From NCBI RefSeq assembly GCF_049306965.1, contig NC_133178.1:67175001-67239000 (forward strand): a DNA stretch of 64,000 nt, written 5' to 3'. Made by a program: the position numbers and the translations under genes. Origin of the DNA: Danio rerio. Its lineage: Eukaryota > Chordata > Actinopteri > Cypriniformes > Danionidae. Of this stretch, positions 44,390 through 55,179 are shown piece by piece; positions within the stretch are counted from its first letter, which is position 1, and each line of letters opens with the position of its first letter. The notes under the pieces were generated by a model that saw only the letters and a program-made list of their open reading frames with translations, was not told where the DNA came from and did no database searches.

Positions 44390-45053
44390 CAGGGTTTCTG
44401 CAGGGTCTTAACATGTCTTAAATCTCAAAATCCAAAATTTTGGCTTTAAAAAGTCTTAAATGTAGTGAAATATTGTGTTGTAGGTGTTAAATATTTAATT
44501 AAACAGGTCTTAATTTTCCTTTGTTCATGTATTGCTACCAAATCTGGCCAAAACCCAAACAATCACCAACAATCATCTCAATAAAACTTTACACTTTTTA
44601 TTAAAAAGGTCATTTTAACTATTTATCATAATGGTTTAATTATTTTCCTTACAGTAACATCTGTGTAAAAGTTCTCCATGTATTTACTGCTGAAGACACC
44701 GACTTGGACAGATTGTTGTGCAAATATTTAGCTTATTATTAGTTTTTTAAACTTCTAAAACATTTGTTCAGTTTTATTTTAAAGAAAGTTTATGTTCGGA
44801 AAAAGTGTATGGACACAAGTAGAGCTTGCTTGTTTTTACACAATATTTAAATATTTAGTTAAGAAATAAAATATAAAACTTTTATTATTAATGTATTATT
44901 GTATTATTAAATTATAATACTTTTTTTGGAAAGGGCAAATAAAAATCTTTTCCATCTGGGCCATTCCAACAATTCATTAGCCTTTAGCCCTTTATGAGTT
45001 TAAAATTTCATTCATAATGGTCTTAAAACATCTTAAATTTAACAGAAACCCTG
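44390..45053. mobile_element. DNA transposon in ZNF module 4 intron 1, 6-bp target duplication
   Basis: Ends CAGGGTTTCTG / CAGAAACCCTG (11-bp inverted repeat), 664 bp, no transposase. The other four copies of intron 1 give the empty site GGTTATCTGGCCACC, so the duplication TATCTG (44384-44389 and 45054-45059) is exact. Inserted after the modules duplicated. Confidence 0.88.
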
Positions 45054-45713
45054 TATCTGGGCACCTTTCATTTGTGTCTTCATCTCATTTATTCACTAAG
45101 TGCTCGTTTAATGTTGATCTTTTGAACTTAAATTATGCTTGTGTAAACCTCTGAAGAAACGCAAAAGTCTGATTTAGCAGTGAAACAGAATGTGGGATTA
45201 GTATAATAGTATAAAACACTTAATAATGAATGTATTACAGTATTGAGAGATAACTGTAGGCAATCAGAGACATGATCACGCTGCACACATGAGATGTAGA
45301 ATCGGCCACTCAACACTTACACACATATTTACTGAACAGGGAAGAGAAACCTATGTGTAACTTGTGTGAGAATATTTTGATGGTGAAACATATTTTAATA
45401 GAGTGTATATTTGTAAATGATATTAGAGAATGTTTTTATTCAGGAAATATTTGAAGGCAAATGTTTAAAAATGTGTTTTCTGGAGGAATTTTACAATATT
45501 GATCATTGATCAGACTGAAAGAGCTTATAAGACTTTATCAGTGTTGCTGTTATTTGTGTGTTTTTAACCAATTAATGATGTTTCAGAAACAGTTATGATC
45601 ATCAATTATATATTGAATATTTAATACAAGTGTCGTCATGAATATAGCCAGTGCTGCTGATATAGCAATAAAATATAAATATAAGTGAACAGAATGTTAA
45701 TTAGAATAATTGT

Positions 45714-45770
45714 CTCCTCCTCCAGTGAAGCTCCTCCTCCTCCAGTGAAGCTCCTCCTCCTCCAGTTCAG
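45714..45770 (+). repeat. Tandem polypyrimidine-CAG array before ZNF module 4 exon 2
   Basis: Three copies of the 20-bp unit, as in module 3. Confidence 0.72.
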
Positions 45771-45833
45771 CTGTAAACACTGTGATATTCCCATCAGGCT
45801 CCAGTGAAGAGTTTATTGAAGGACAGCGAGAAC

Positions 45834-48800
45834 ATGAGTGATCCAGAACCCTGCAGAATTAAACATGAAGACACTGAACAACAAATAGGTTGGTGTTTAT
45901 TCCTGATCAGCGGTGTAGCGGGGGAGGGGGAGGTTGTTGGGCTTCAGCCCCGAATGTTTTTTTTCAATAGCCCCGAAACTTTTGGGTTTAAGTTCTGTCA
46001 AAACATTACAACATTTGTTTTTAAAATGAGTTGGAAAGTGCACCTTCCAAGCTTTATGCAGGTATGTCTCTCATGTGTATCTCTCATGTGCTTGTGGAGA
46101 TTCCGCGCACGTCTCACTTTGTAATAACAAAGCCTCGTGGGCCTGGCCACATTAACACTAATGAGTTCAGACTGAAAAATTGGTTTCATACTGATTACTT
46201 TATCAAACAATGTTTGTTTTCAACATGCACTCGCTGCATTTAAAAGTATGAAGACAATAGATTTGTTAAAAATGAAGGAATCGATCAAGAACGACCCATT
46301 ACTGACGCGACATGGAGGAGCATGTGCTGCGTCCGAAACTGCATACTTCTATACTTTACAGTATGCGAGCCGAGTAGTGTGTCCGAATTCATAGAATTCG
46401 AAATCAGTATGCGAGAAGTACCCGGATGACTTCCGGTGAGATTCTGAAGTGCGCATCCCATGCAAGCTGCGCTATCCCATAATGCCCCGCAAGAGAATTT
46501 GTGAATGGAAGGGAAGCAACCCAACTGATGCAGGTAGGTCACGTGTCTGTCAAAATGGTGGATGTAGTACGTCCGAATTCCATTGATACTTTTCACATTC
46601 ATACTGTATAGAACGTACTGTCCTAATGGCCGAGTAGTACGTTTAAATTCAAATGCAGTACCTACTGAGTAGTAGGCGGTTTCGGACGCAGCCAATGCAG
46701 TGCTGGTGTTGTATCGAAATCTGACTCCCCAGACAAATCGTGCAGCACGTCACACAGCGCCTGCAGCTGTCACAGCGGTTTATCAGAAACCTTTTATCCA
46801 TCATTTCTCCACAATTTACAGCAATAACGAACACAGAAGCCTTGTCAAACAGACACTTGAGTCACTTGAGTAAATGCAGCCTTATATGCTTAACCAGCAT
46901 TTCATCACAGCACTCTGAAACTATTTCCTTACTTCCCATACTTATTGTCTATTCGCTTTCATCTCCTTATGTAATATTTAGTTAAACAAGTTTAGAAAAA
47001 TCTAATCAAAACAAAAGAAAAAGTGTAGGATTTTTTTACATGGAGTGAAAGACATATCGGAGATATCTGAAGATGTTCAATGATTGTGCACAGTAGATAC
47101 ATGTAAATGTGTAACTAAAACACACATGCAGCTCATTTAAATTATAAACCACACAACTGTGGTATACAGAATTACTTCTGTAATTCAACAACAGTGTAAT
47201 TGCGACAAATTACTGTTTGTTTCGTATTTGCATTCAATGTGGTTCTTTTCTATCCTACAAGACTTTGTGTTGTGTTTTTATTTAAGTGTGTCCTTTTTTT
47301 TGCTCTGACAATATAGCTGTTTTCTCTGGTTCTGTTTACTTTGTTATTTGCACAACAGCACAGTAGTGCTGTCTATAATGTTAAGCAAAGGAGAAAACCC
47401 TGTAATGTGTTTATTTATCAAAGATGATTATTATTTTCATACAATTTGAAATGTTGTGCAACAGTTTTAAGCAGAAGAAAAACCTGTACTGTATTTTATT
47501 TAGCAAAAACGTTGTGCAGCTGTTTATTTGTAAGCAGGGAGGGAAACCCCTGTGAATTATATTTTGCTCAAAAGCTGCTTAAAGTTTTTTTAAGGCTCTA
47601 ACTCTCAAGTAACCATTTACGGGAAAAGACTGGATATATGTTGTAAACCATCATTTCTCATAAAAATATTGGGATATTATTTTTTCTGCCCATATCGCCC
47701 AGCCCTAAGTTTCTGTGCATTTTCCAACACATGTGCAAAAACAGTTTGCGGAAAGAGAAAAGTGAGAACGCCTACACTGTTTATTACCTTTATTTTGCAA
47801 AAGCACACCTCTTTGTTGTTATTGTGAGTGTACACAAAAACAGTAGACATTACTGAGCCGGCATCGGCGATCCTCCGCCCCGCGAAAAATACACACTTAG
47901 GCGTACACTTAGGTATTAGACTAATACGTCTTAATGTTAAAATGGCATTTTAGAAAGAAAATGATCCACATCCACACCGTGTTTTACCTAGCATTTCTGA
48001 ACAGCCCTCCGTCCGCTGAAATTACACTGTCATGCACTTGTCACGGTCTGAGCTCCAGAGAGCAGTGCACGTCGGACAGTTTATCAAGGATGTACTGCTA
48101 GATGGCGTCTCACTATAGTTGTTTAACGTGATATTTAATTCATCTCGTCTCTGTCTAACGACTCTTCGTCTTCTGAATCTATCAGGTAACGTGTCACAGC
48201 GTCAGCACACTGCTTCAGTCTTTCTCTTTCACACTTGTACTTAGTAATTTTAGTGAAAACCTCAGATACTGTTGGTTGTGCACCTTTTTTACCTCCTGCG
48301 GTAAAAGGTGATTGACAGGTGGTAATTTGAGTGTGACTTATCTTTTATTTATTGATGATTTGTTGATGTGTAAAACAAAGAGCATGCGGGTCAGCTAGTT
48401 GAAACGGTAGGCTACAAGTAACAAATTCATTATGAATTAATTCATTATTCATAAATAATTAATTCACCTCCGCCTTTGATGACGATGCCATCGTCCATCG
48501 CGATGTTTCACATTAGACATCGTACGATGCCAAATTGGTCGACATCGCCCAACCCTAGTTGTCTTACAGATTTGATTGATGTGTTGATCATATCTGTATG
48601 ATCAAAACTGAAAGTTTAATGTAAGTTAGTTTTGGCATTATTAGGACAAGACGCCTCAAAACGCGTAAACTCTGTCTTCGACCCCTGAGGGTTAAAGTGT
48701 CTACATATTTACACTTGAAGAGCAGCATTTACAGATCTTTCAGTCCATAATATTGTAGTGATATTAACATACTTAGTATGTTAGTACTTAGTAACGAAAT

Positions 48801-50965
48801 CATTATGATGAAGGTCTGTCTTTATAAACTGAAAGAGTACTGCTGACGATACCAACTAACTTTGCCGTCTGAATAATCAAACAAATAACCCTGATCACAC
48901 ACTTAACAAATCTGTAGAGACAGAACAATCAACATCAACTGGAGCCGTGTTCTTATTAAAAGGAGACGAGCAGCAAATTCGGATTTTACCATTTCCGTAT
49001 ATGAAAAGCTCTCGGGTAAAACTTGTTCCCTACAAACGTATTGTTGTTGCGTGTTTGCAGACCTCTATAATCCACACATGACCACATGCCAGCTGCTCTC
49101 TCATAGCGGGGAAATGAAAACAAAACCATCGTTATGGCACATTTATAAATAACACTGATGACCCGTGTCTTCAAACAATTCTTCTTCCACTTGCTTTAAT
49201 TACAGCAACACAACGTGGCGTATCTCTGTGAACGCTGTAACGGGTAAAAACAGTTTTCGAAGAAAGACTTTTTATGAATTGATGCTGAAAACTCAAAGGC
49301 ATCACGTTGTACCCACCAGGATCTAATTGTGTGTTTGAGCTCAGGTAGATCTCGAGAATTCCTCAAGATGTCTTAATAAGCTTGGGACAGCAAAAGAACG
49401 TGTTGAAGAACCCCCCTAAAGGCAATAAAGATCAAAACAATAACCAGCTGCTGAATGGAAAGTGCTATAAAGATGGTACGAAGAGAGGGTTTGCAGGAGC
49501 TGAGATATAACCGGTGCAGAGTGTCAGCTTTAGGTTAGAGTGATCTACTGAAATGGTGTATTGGGCAGTTTTTGGTTGAAGGTTTTGATGTTGTTAGAGT
49601 TATAATTGGAGATGTATTTTGAAGTAGTTGTTGTGGTAGCATTAGCTGGCCGATACGGAGCAAAGCGGTCTTCAAAATGAAATTGGCTGTGATTATGGAA
49701 CTTGAATAATAAATTGAATAATGCGGAACCGGGCGCAAGCAATTATGAGCATTAATTCTCAATTATGAGAAATTAGTTTATAAATAAACTGTGACCTCAA
49801 GTGAACAGATACAATTTCGGGTGCATATGTGACCAAAACCCTCACAGTTTCGAGCCCTGTTAATATTATTATTATTATTATTATTAATATTGTTAGGGGT
49901 GGAGCACCTATGGTGCGTAGGCCCTATTGGAATTGCTCCATTTCTTCTTCTTTTGACTTCAGCTTTTTAGACATTATAAAAACAAATGTTTGTTTTATTT
50001 CAGACCAAATTGAAGAGAATAAAGAGATTAAAGAGGAGGAACATCATGTCAAAGTTGAGGACAAAAATCATTTACAGACTGATGATATTAAGAGAAAGAA
50101 AAACAAAAATAGTTTCATCTGCACAGAGTGTGAGAAGAGTTTCAGCCAGTTATATCTGCTTAATAGACACATGAAGATCCACACTGGAGAGAAACCATTC
50201 ACATGCACTCAGTGTGGGAAGAGTTTAAGTCGATTACAATACCTTAATCAACACATGAAGATCCACATTGGAGAGAAACCATTTACATGCACTCAGTGTG
50301 GGAAGAGTTTCAGCCAACTACAAAACCTAAATCAACACATGAGGATCCACACTGGGGAGAAACCATACACATGCACTCAGTGTGGGAGGAGTTTCAGCAG
50401 CTCATCAAACCTTAATGTACACATGAGGATCCACACTGGAGACAGACCATTCACATGCACTCAGTGTGAGAAGAGTTTCAGCCAATTATCTCACCTTAAT
50501 GAACACATGAAGATCCACACTGGAGAGAGACCGTTCACATGCACTCAGTGTGGGAAGAGTTTCAGCAGCTCATCAAACCTTGATAAACACGTGAGGATCC
50601 ACACTGGAGAGAAACCATTCACGTGCACTCAGTGTGGGAAGAGTTTCAGCCGATTTCAAAACCTAAATCAACACATGAGGGTCCACACTGGGGAGAAACC
50701 ATACACATGCACTCATTGTGGGAGGAGTTTCAGCAGCTCATTAAACCTTAATAAACACATGAGGACCCACACTGGAGAGAAACCATTCTCATGCACTCAG
50801 TGTGAGGAGAGTTTCAGCCAATCATCACACCTTAATGAACACATGATGATCCACACTGGAGAGAGACCGTTCACATGCACTCAGTGTGGGAAGAGTTTCA
50901 GCAGCTCATCAAACCTTAATAAACACGTGAAGATCCACTGTCAGGGCTCGAAATTAACCTTTTAG
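45834..50965 (+). CDS. C2H2 zinc-finger protein, FiNZ-type N-terminus (ZNF module 4, 10 fingers)
   Basis: Exons 45834-45888 and 50004-50965 join to 338 aa. After [18 protein letters not shown] comes [20 protein letters not shown] and ten fingers, from [20 protein letters not shown] then H to [20 protein letters not shown] then H. Two helix types alternate: leucine/Gln types (QLQNLNQ, RFQNLNQ, QLSHLNE) and serine types (SSSNLNV, SSSNLDK). One linker is IGEKPF instead of TGEKPF. The reading frame ends in CQGSKLTF and a TAG that belong to a transposon end starting at 50942, so the original C-terminus is lost. Intron 2 is 4,115 nt, with a MITE at 46326. A second finger exon follows at 53568 without its own 5' module and could be an alternative last exon. 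Confidence 0.86.
46326..46692. mobile_element. MITE with GCTGCGTCCGAAAC ends
   Basis: Left GCTGCGTCCGAAACTGCATA; right inverse GGCGGTTTCGGACGCAGC. About 365 bp, internal inverted phrases around AGTAGT and GTCCGAATTC. No coding capacity. Lies in the second intron of ZNF module 4. Confidence 0.8.
46693..48900. other. Intron sequence with unresolved repeat material
   Basis: Second intron of ZNF module 4. CATATCGCCCAGCCCTAA (about 47690) and CATCGCCCAACCCTAG (about 48543) look like one end of a hAT-type family, but partner ends were not found. No gene seen. Confidence 0.35.
48905..49235. mobile_element. Fragment related to the element at 35972-37222
   Basis: AATCTGTAGAGACAGAACAA, then GGAGACGAGCAGCAAATTCG and ACACAACGTGGCGT parallel 36575-36855. 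Ends not present. Confidence 0.6.
49236..50003. other. End of ZNF module 4 intron 2
   Basis: 49,236-49,800 shows nothing named. 49,800-50,003 is a shortened copy of the duplicated flank at 37780 and 53100, ending in the acceptor TTTTATTTCAG. Confidence 0.5.
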
Positions 50966-52170
50966 CTTGTTAGCAACAGTGCTCCTAACTTTAAAAATGT
51001 AGGCGCATCAGCCAAAATTTAGTCGCACCCACCAATTATGAGCACAAGGAGCAGAGGGAACGTTAGAGGAAAGATGCATGGTGAAGGTAGAGAAATCTGT
51101 GTGACTGTAGTCATCCAAGGTGTGGGAGCATTTCACACTAAATAAACAATAAAATTGTGTTAACGGCCAAATACACAAACGTGATGACGCGAGCACCACT
51201 GCAATGATCCAGCAGCTGAAACGCAAACATGATGGAGTCTTGATGAGGAGGAAGGGAGCAACAGCAGGGTAAATCACTACAGAATCCTGCTTTGGTTCTG
51301 TTTTGAAGTGAGGAGTGTGATGTCCCTGGTGCTGCTGTTTACTTATCCAGCTTGACAAGCGTAACGTGAAAATGTCAAACTGAGCTTTGGTGTGTTGGCT
51401 GGCGCTGAGCTAGGGAAAGATGTGTCATATTATCACAATTATGCAGTGTTTTAACCACCCAATGCTTATTTTATGTCTTAGACATGTAAATACACACAAG
51501 TACTAGTAAAACAGCACATTTCGAGGTTGTAAAAAATTTACCTGCTGAATCCTGCGTGATACATCTCTACAGCTCTGCTGCTTCCCTCTCCAGTGTGGTC
51601 ATGTGTTGTTGTTCTGGGTGATCTCTGTCTGACCCCTGAATGAGAAACAACAATGGGAAGAAACCGCACCTCAAAGAAGGCGGAGCTCCAGGAGACGCCC
51701 ACTGAATGCGTAATCGCCACAGGGCAATAGTAGCTCAAAGGTGTTTAAGAGCCAAAACCAGTTCTCCCAAAAATATTGGCAAGCTGTTTCCAGCTGCTTG
51801 AATGAACTCGATAAGAACATAATTTCAGCAGGAGTTTGTTAAAATTACATTATTTTAATGTGTTCTTCAATTTGGTTTGCAGTATACCAGGGCCTTAAGT
51901 TTGGAAATCCTATTAATTTGTCTTGTGTATTTGCTTCTTTTATTAATAAAGTTTCTTTACTTTTAAGTTCAAGACTCTTTCTTGTTTACTACATTTACTT
52001 TGAGTAGAATACAAGCTTGATCAATATTTCATGATTTCAGCAGAGAGAGTTAAGTCTACAATATTAAAACACTATTTGTAAAATCTGTTTCCATTAGCTC
52101 ATTAGTAAAAAGAGTTTAAAATGAACACAACCTATATCATGTCAAGATAAATCAGCTAATTGTACTATTA
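50942..52170. mobile_element. hAT-derived 3' flank of ZNF module 4
   Basis: Begins CAGGGCTCGAAATTAACCTT, a typical hAT terminus, directly inside the finger reading frame. From about 51047 it matches 39498-40420, including the BED-finger-like phrase AATGATCCAGCAGCTGAAAC. A segment at about 51530-51830 is not in the module 3 flank. The far end is not identified. Confidence 0.6.
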
Positions 52171-52384
52171 CTTCAGCCTTTTCTTATGTTGTCGTTGTTC
52201 AAATGAGATTTCAGACAGCATGTTATATGATTTGCACTCATTCATATAAAAGCGACTGGCATAGTCTTGTTTAATTGATCACCTCAAAGTACTGGCTTAA
52301 ATTCAGAGAGAACCAAAAGTTACTGAGACTTTTTCTTATTTCAGTATGTTGATGCACCTTCAACTGAAAGTCTCAGCAGGAACT

Positions 52385-52925
52385 CCAGACACCCAAGGTA
52401 CTAGAACTCCATCAGGGTTAAGGACTCTCTTCAATACTGGAGATTGCACGCCTCCATGTCCCATGAATCCAAAAGGACAACATCATCTGCAAATAGCAGA
52501 GATGAAGTCCTGTAGTCCCTGAACCAGACAACCTCCAGCCCTAGACTGAGTCTAGAAATTCTGTCCATAAAAATAATGAACAGAACTGACAGAAGGCTGA
52601 CAGAGTCCTACACACAACGGGTAAAAGTCTGACTTATTGCTGGCAATGTGAACCAAACTCTTGCTCTGTTCATACAGGGACCAGACAGCCCTCAACAGAG
52701 TCCCTCCAACCCTATACTCCCAGAGCACCCCGTAGAGAATCTCAAAAGACACAGTTGAATGCCTTCCCCAAGTCCACAAACTGTGAGCAGGTTGGGCATA
52801 CTCCCATGATCCCACAACCACCCTAGTGTGGGTATAGAGCTGGTTCTGTGTTACACAGCCTGAATGAAACCGGCATTGTTTCTCCTGGATCAGTGGTTCA
52901 ACCATAGGCTGGCTTCATAAGCTTA
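52385..52925 (-). mobile_element. LINE fragment: reverse-transcriptase region, antisense
   Basis: Minus strand reads FEILYGVLWEYRVGGTLLRA then VWSLYEQSKSLVHIASNKSD and PLCVGLCQPSVSSVHYF. Nearly the same as 55,670-56,190, so probably duplicated together with its flank. Confidence 0.82.
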
Positions 52926-53099
52926 ATAAGCAGAAGAACGTATTGAAGAATGTATTGTGGTATGGAACTTAGGGTATTTATTGTGGCTTAGGAATCGTCT
53001 GATTGGTCAATCATAAGTTGAATAATGCGGGACCGGCCGCAAGCAATCATAAGCATGTGATCTTCTCGAAATTAGTTTATAAATAAATTTCTTGAAGTC

Positions 53100-53567
53100 A
53101 CAGAGATAAAATTTCGTGTGCATATGTAACCAAAACGATCACAATTTCGAGCCCTGGTTATATTATTATTAATATTGTTAGAGGTTGAGCACCTATGGTG
53201 CGTAGGCCCTATTGGAATTGCTCCATTTCTTCTTCTCTAGAATGAATCGTCATTTTTGAGGTTCTAAACATGCTCAAACTCACAAAACTTTGCACATGCG
53301 CCAGAAGGGTCAAACATTTATGTTTATTATAAGTTTTGAAAGTGAGTGTGGCAAAATGACTCGACAGCGCCACCTCTGCACTTTTTGACAAAGTAGCCCC
53401 CGAGCTACATTTCACGCACATCAGACATGCCAATACCTACGATAAAGTGTCTTGAAGTCAGATGTTTCCAACTTCCTCATCAATATTACAGTTTGTGTAG
53501 CCAGTGTTTGTGTTTTTTGACTTCAGCCTTTTAGACATTATAAAAACAAATGTTTGTTTTATTTCAG
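53100..53567 (+). repeat. Duplicated flank upstream of the sixth finger exon
   Basis: Near copy of 37780-38246 (see that entry); the shared block continues into the finger exon. Confidence 0.85.
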
Positions 53568-54310
53568 ACCAAATTGAAGAGAATACCGAGATTAAAGAGG
53601 AGGAACATCATGTCAAAGTTGAGGACAAAAATCATTTACAGACTGATGATATTAAGAGAAAGAAAAATAGTTTCATCTGCACGGAGTGTGGGAAGAGTTT
53701 CAGCCAGTTATATCACGTTAATAGACACATGAAGATCCACACTGGAGAGAAACCATTCACATGCACTCAGTGTGGGAAGAGTTTCAGCCAATCATCAGAC
53801 CTTAATGATCACATGAAGACCCACACTGGAGAGAAACCATTCACGTGCACTCAGTGTGGGAAGAGTTTCAGCCAATCAGCACACCTTAATCTACACATGA
53901 GGATTCACACTGGAGAGAAACCGTTCACATGCACTCAGTGTGGGAGGAGTTTCATCCAATTACCACACCTTAATAAACACATGCTGAGCCACACTGGGGA
54001 GAAACCATACACATGCACTCAGTGTGGGAGGAGTTTCAGCAGCTCATCAAACCTTAATGTACACATGAGAATCCACACTGGAGAGAGACCGTTCACATGC
54101 ACTCAGTGTGAGAAGAGTTTCAGCCAATTGTCACACCTTAATGGACACTTGAGGATCCACACTGGAGAGAAACCATTCACATGCACTCAATGTGGGAAAA
54201 GTTTCAGCCAGATATCTCACCTTAATAGACACATGATGAGCCACACTGGAGAGAGACCATACACATGCACTCAGAAGATGTCCAGCAGCTCATCAAACCT
54301 GAACACATGA
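53568..54310 (+). CDS. Orphan or alternative terminal exon with 7 C2H2 fingers, truncated
   Basis: The acceptor TTTTATTTCAG and the in-phase start AC CAA ATT ([20 protein letters not shown]) equal the other finger exons. No promoter, exon 1 or MSDPEP exon lies between 50,965 and here. Joined to exon 45834-45888 it would give 265 aa. Seven intact fingers run from [20 protein letters not shown] then H to [20 protein letters not shown] then H. An eighth begins ([10 protein letters not shown]) but lost its second Cys and following residues, and the frame stops at 54308-54310. Finger code remains in decayed form downstream. It may be an alternative last exon of module 4, or an exon stranded by loss of its 5' module. 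Confidence 0.7.
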
Positions 54311-54600
54311 AGATCTACACTGGAGAAAATCATTCACATGCTCTCAGATCACATGCAATCACATGAAGATCCACACTGGTGTGAGAGAGTTTATGTGCTT
54401 TGAGTATGAGAAGACTTTTACTACAGCTGGAGATTTGAAACTTCACCAGAGGATTCACACTGGAAAGAAACCTTACGATGTGATTTAGTCTGTCAAAAAC
54501 CCTGAAACCACATGAGCGAATTCACACTGGAGAGAAACCTTAGGCATGATCAGTGTCTACAGAGTTTCACTCATTCAGCACAGCTTACAGGAACAAGTGG
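54311..54600 (+). pseudogene. Decayed tail of the sixth finger exon
   Basis: Recognisable finger code in broken frames: ATCCACACTGGTGTGAGAGA, then CTTTGAGTATGAGAAGACTT and ACTACAGCTGGAGATTTGAA, followed by ATTCACACTGGAGAGAAACC. It matches the last finger and 3' UTR of module 6 (63,810-63,960). Contains early stops and a shortened eighth finger. Confidence 0.8.
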
Positions 54601-55175
54601 ATATAAAACTGCACACATGACAAATACAGCAAACACTTTCTCATGTTGTAAGGAAGTTTCATGTCTGAATAATGTTTGAAAAGGCTGAGTGACGGTATAC
54701 TGTTTTCCAACACTTGTAAATGTGTTTTGCTGCTCAAGTGCACCAATAAACACAATGATGGTGAGCTGAGAGAAGAACGGGTTCATAAGCATCCGGTTGT
54801 CACAGGCCAATGGTAGCTCAAAGATGTTTAGGAGCCAAAACAAATTCTTTCTTTTTTACTACATTTATTATTTTGAGTAGAATACAAAATTGATGAATAT
54901 TTCATGATTTCAGCAGAGTTAAGTCAACAATATTAAAACACTTTGTAAAATCTGTTTCCATTAGCTCGTTAGTAAAAAGAGTTTAAAATGAACACAACCT
55001 ATATCATGTTAAGATAAATCAGCTAATTGTACAATTACTTCAGCCTTTTCTTATGTTGTCGTTGTGCAGTGGATAGTTCAGACAGCATGTTATATGATTT
55101 GCACTGGCTTAAATTCAGAGAGAACCAAAAGTTACTGAGACTTTCTTTAATTTCAGTATGTTAAACTCAATTCCA
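54601..55175. other. 3' flank, partly shared with modules 3 and 4
   Basis: About 54,860-55,060 (ATTTCATGATTTCAGCAGAG, then GAACACAACCTATATCATGT) matches 40,280-40,430 and 52,020-52,170. AATAAA occurs at 54745-54750, a possible polyadenylation signal for this exon. Confidence 0.55.
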
Positions 55176-55179
55176 TGAG

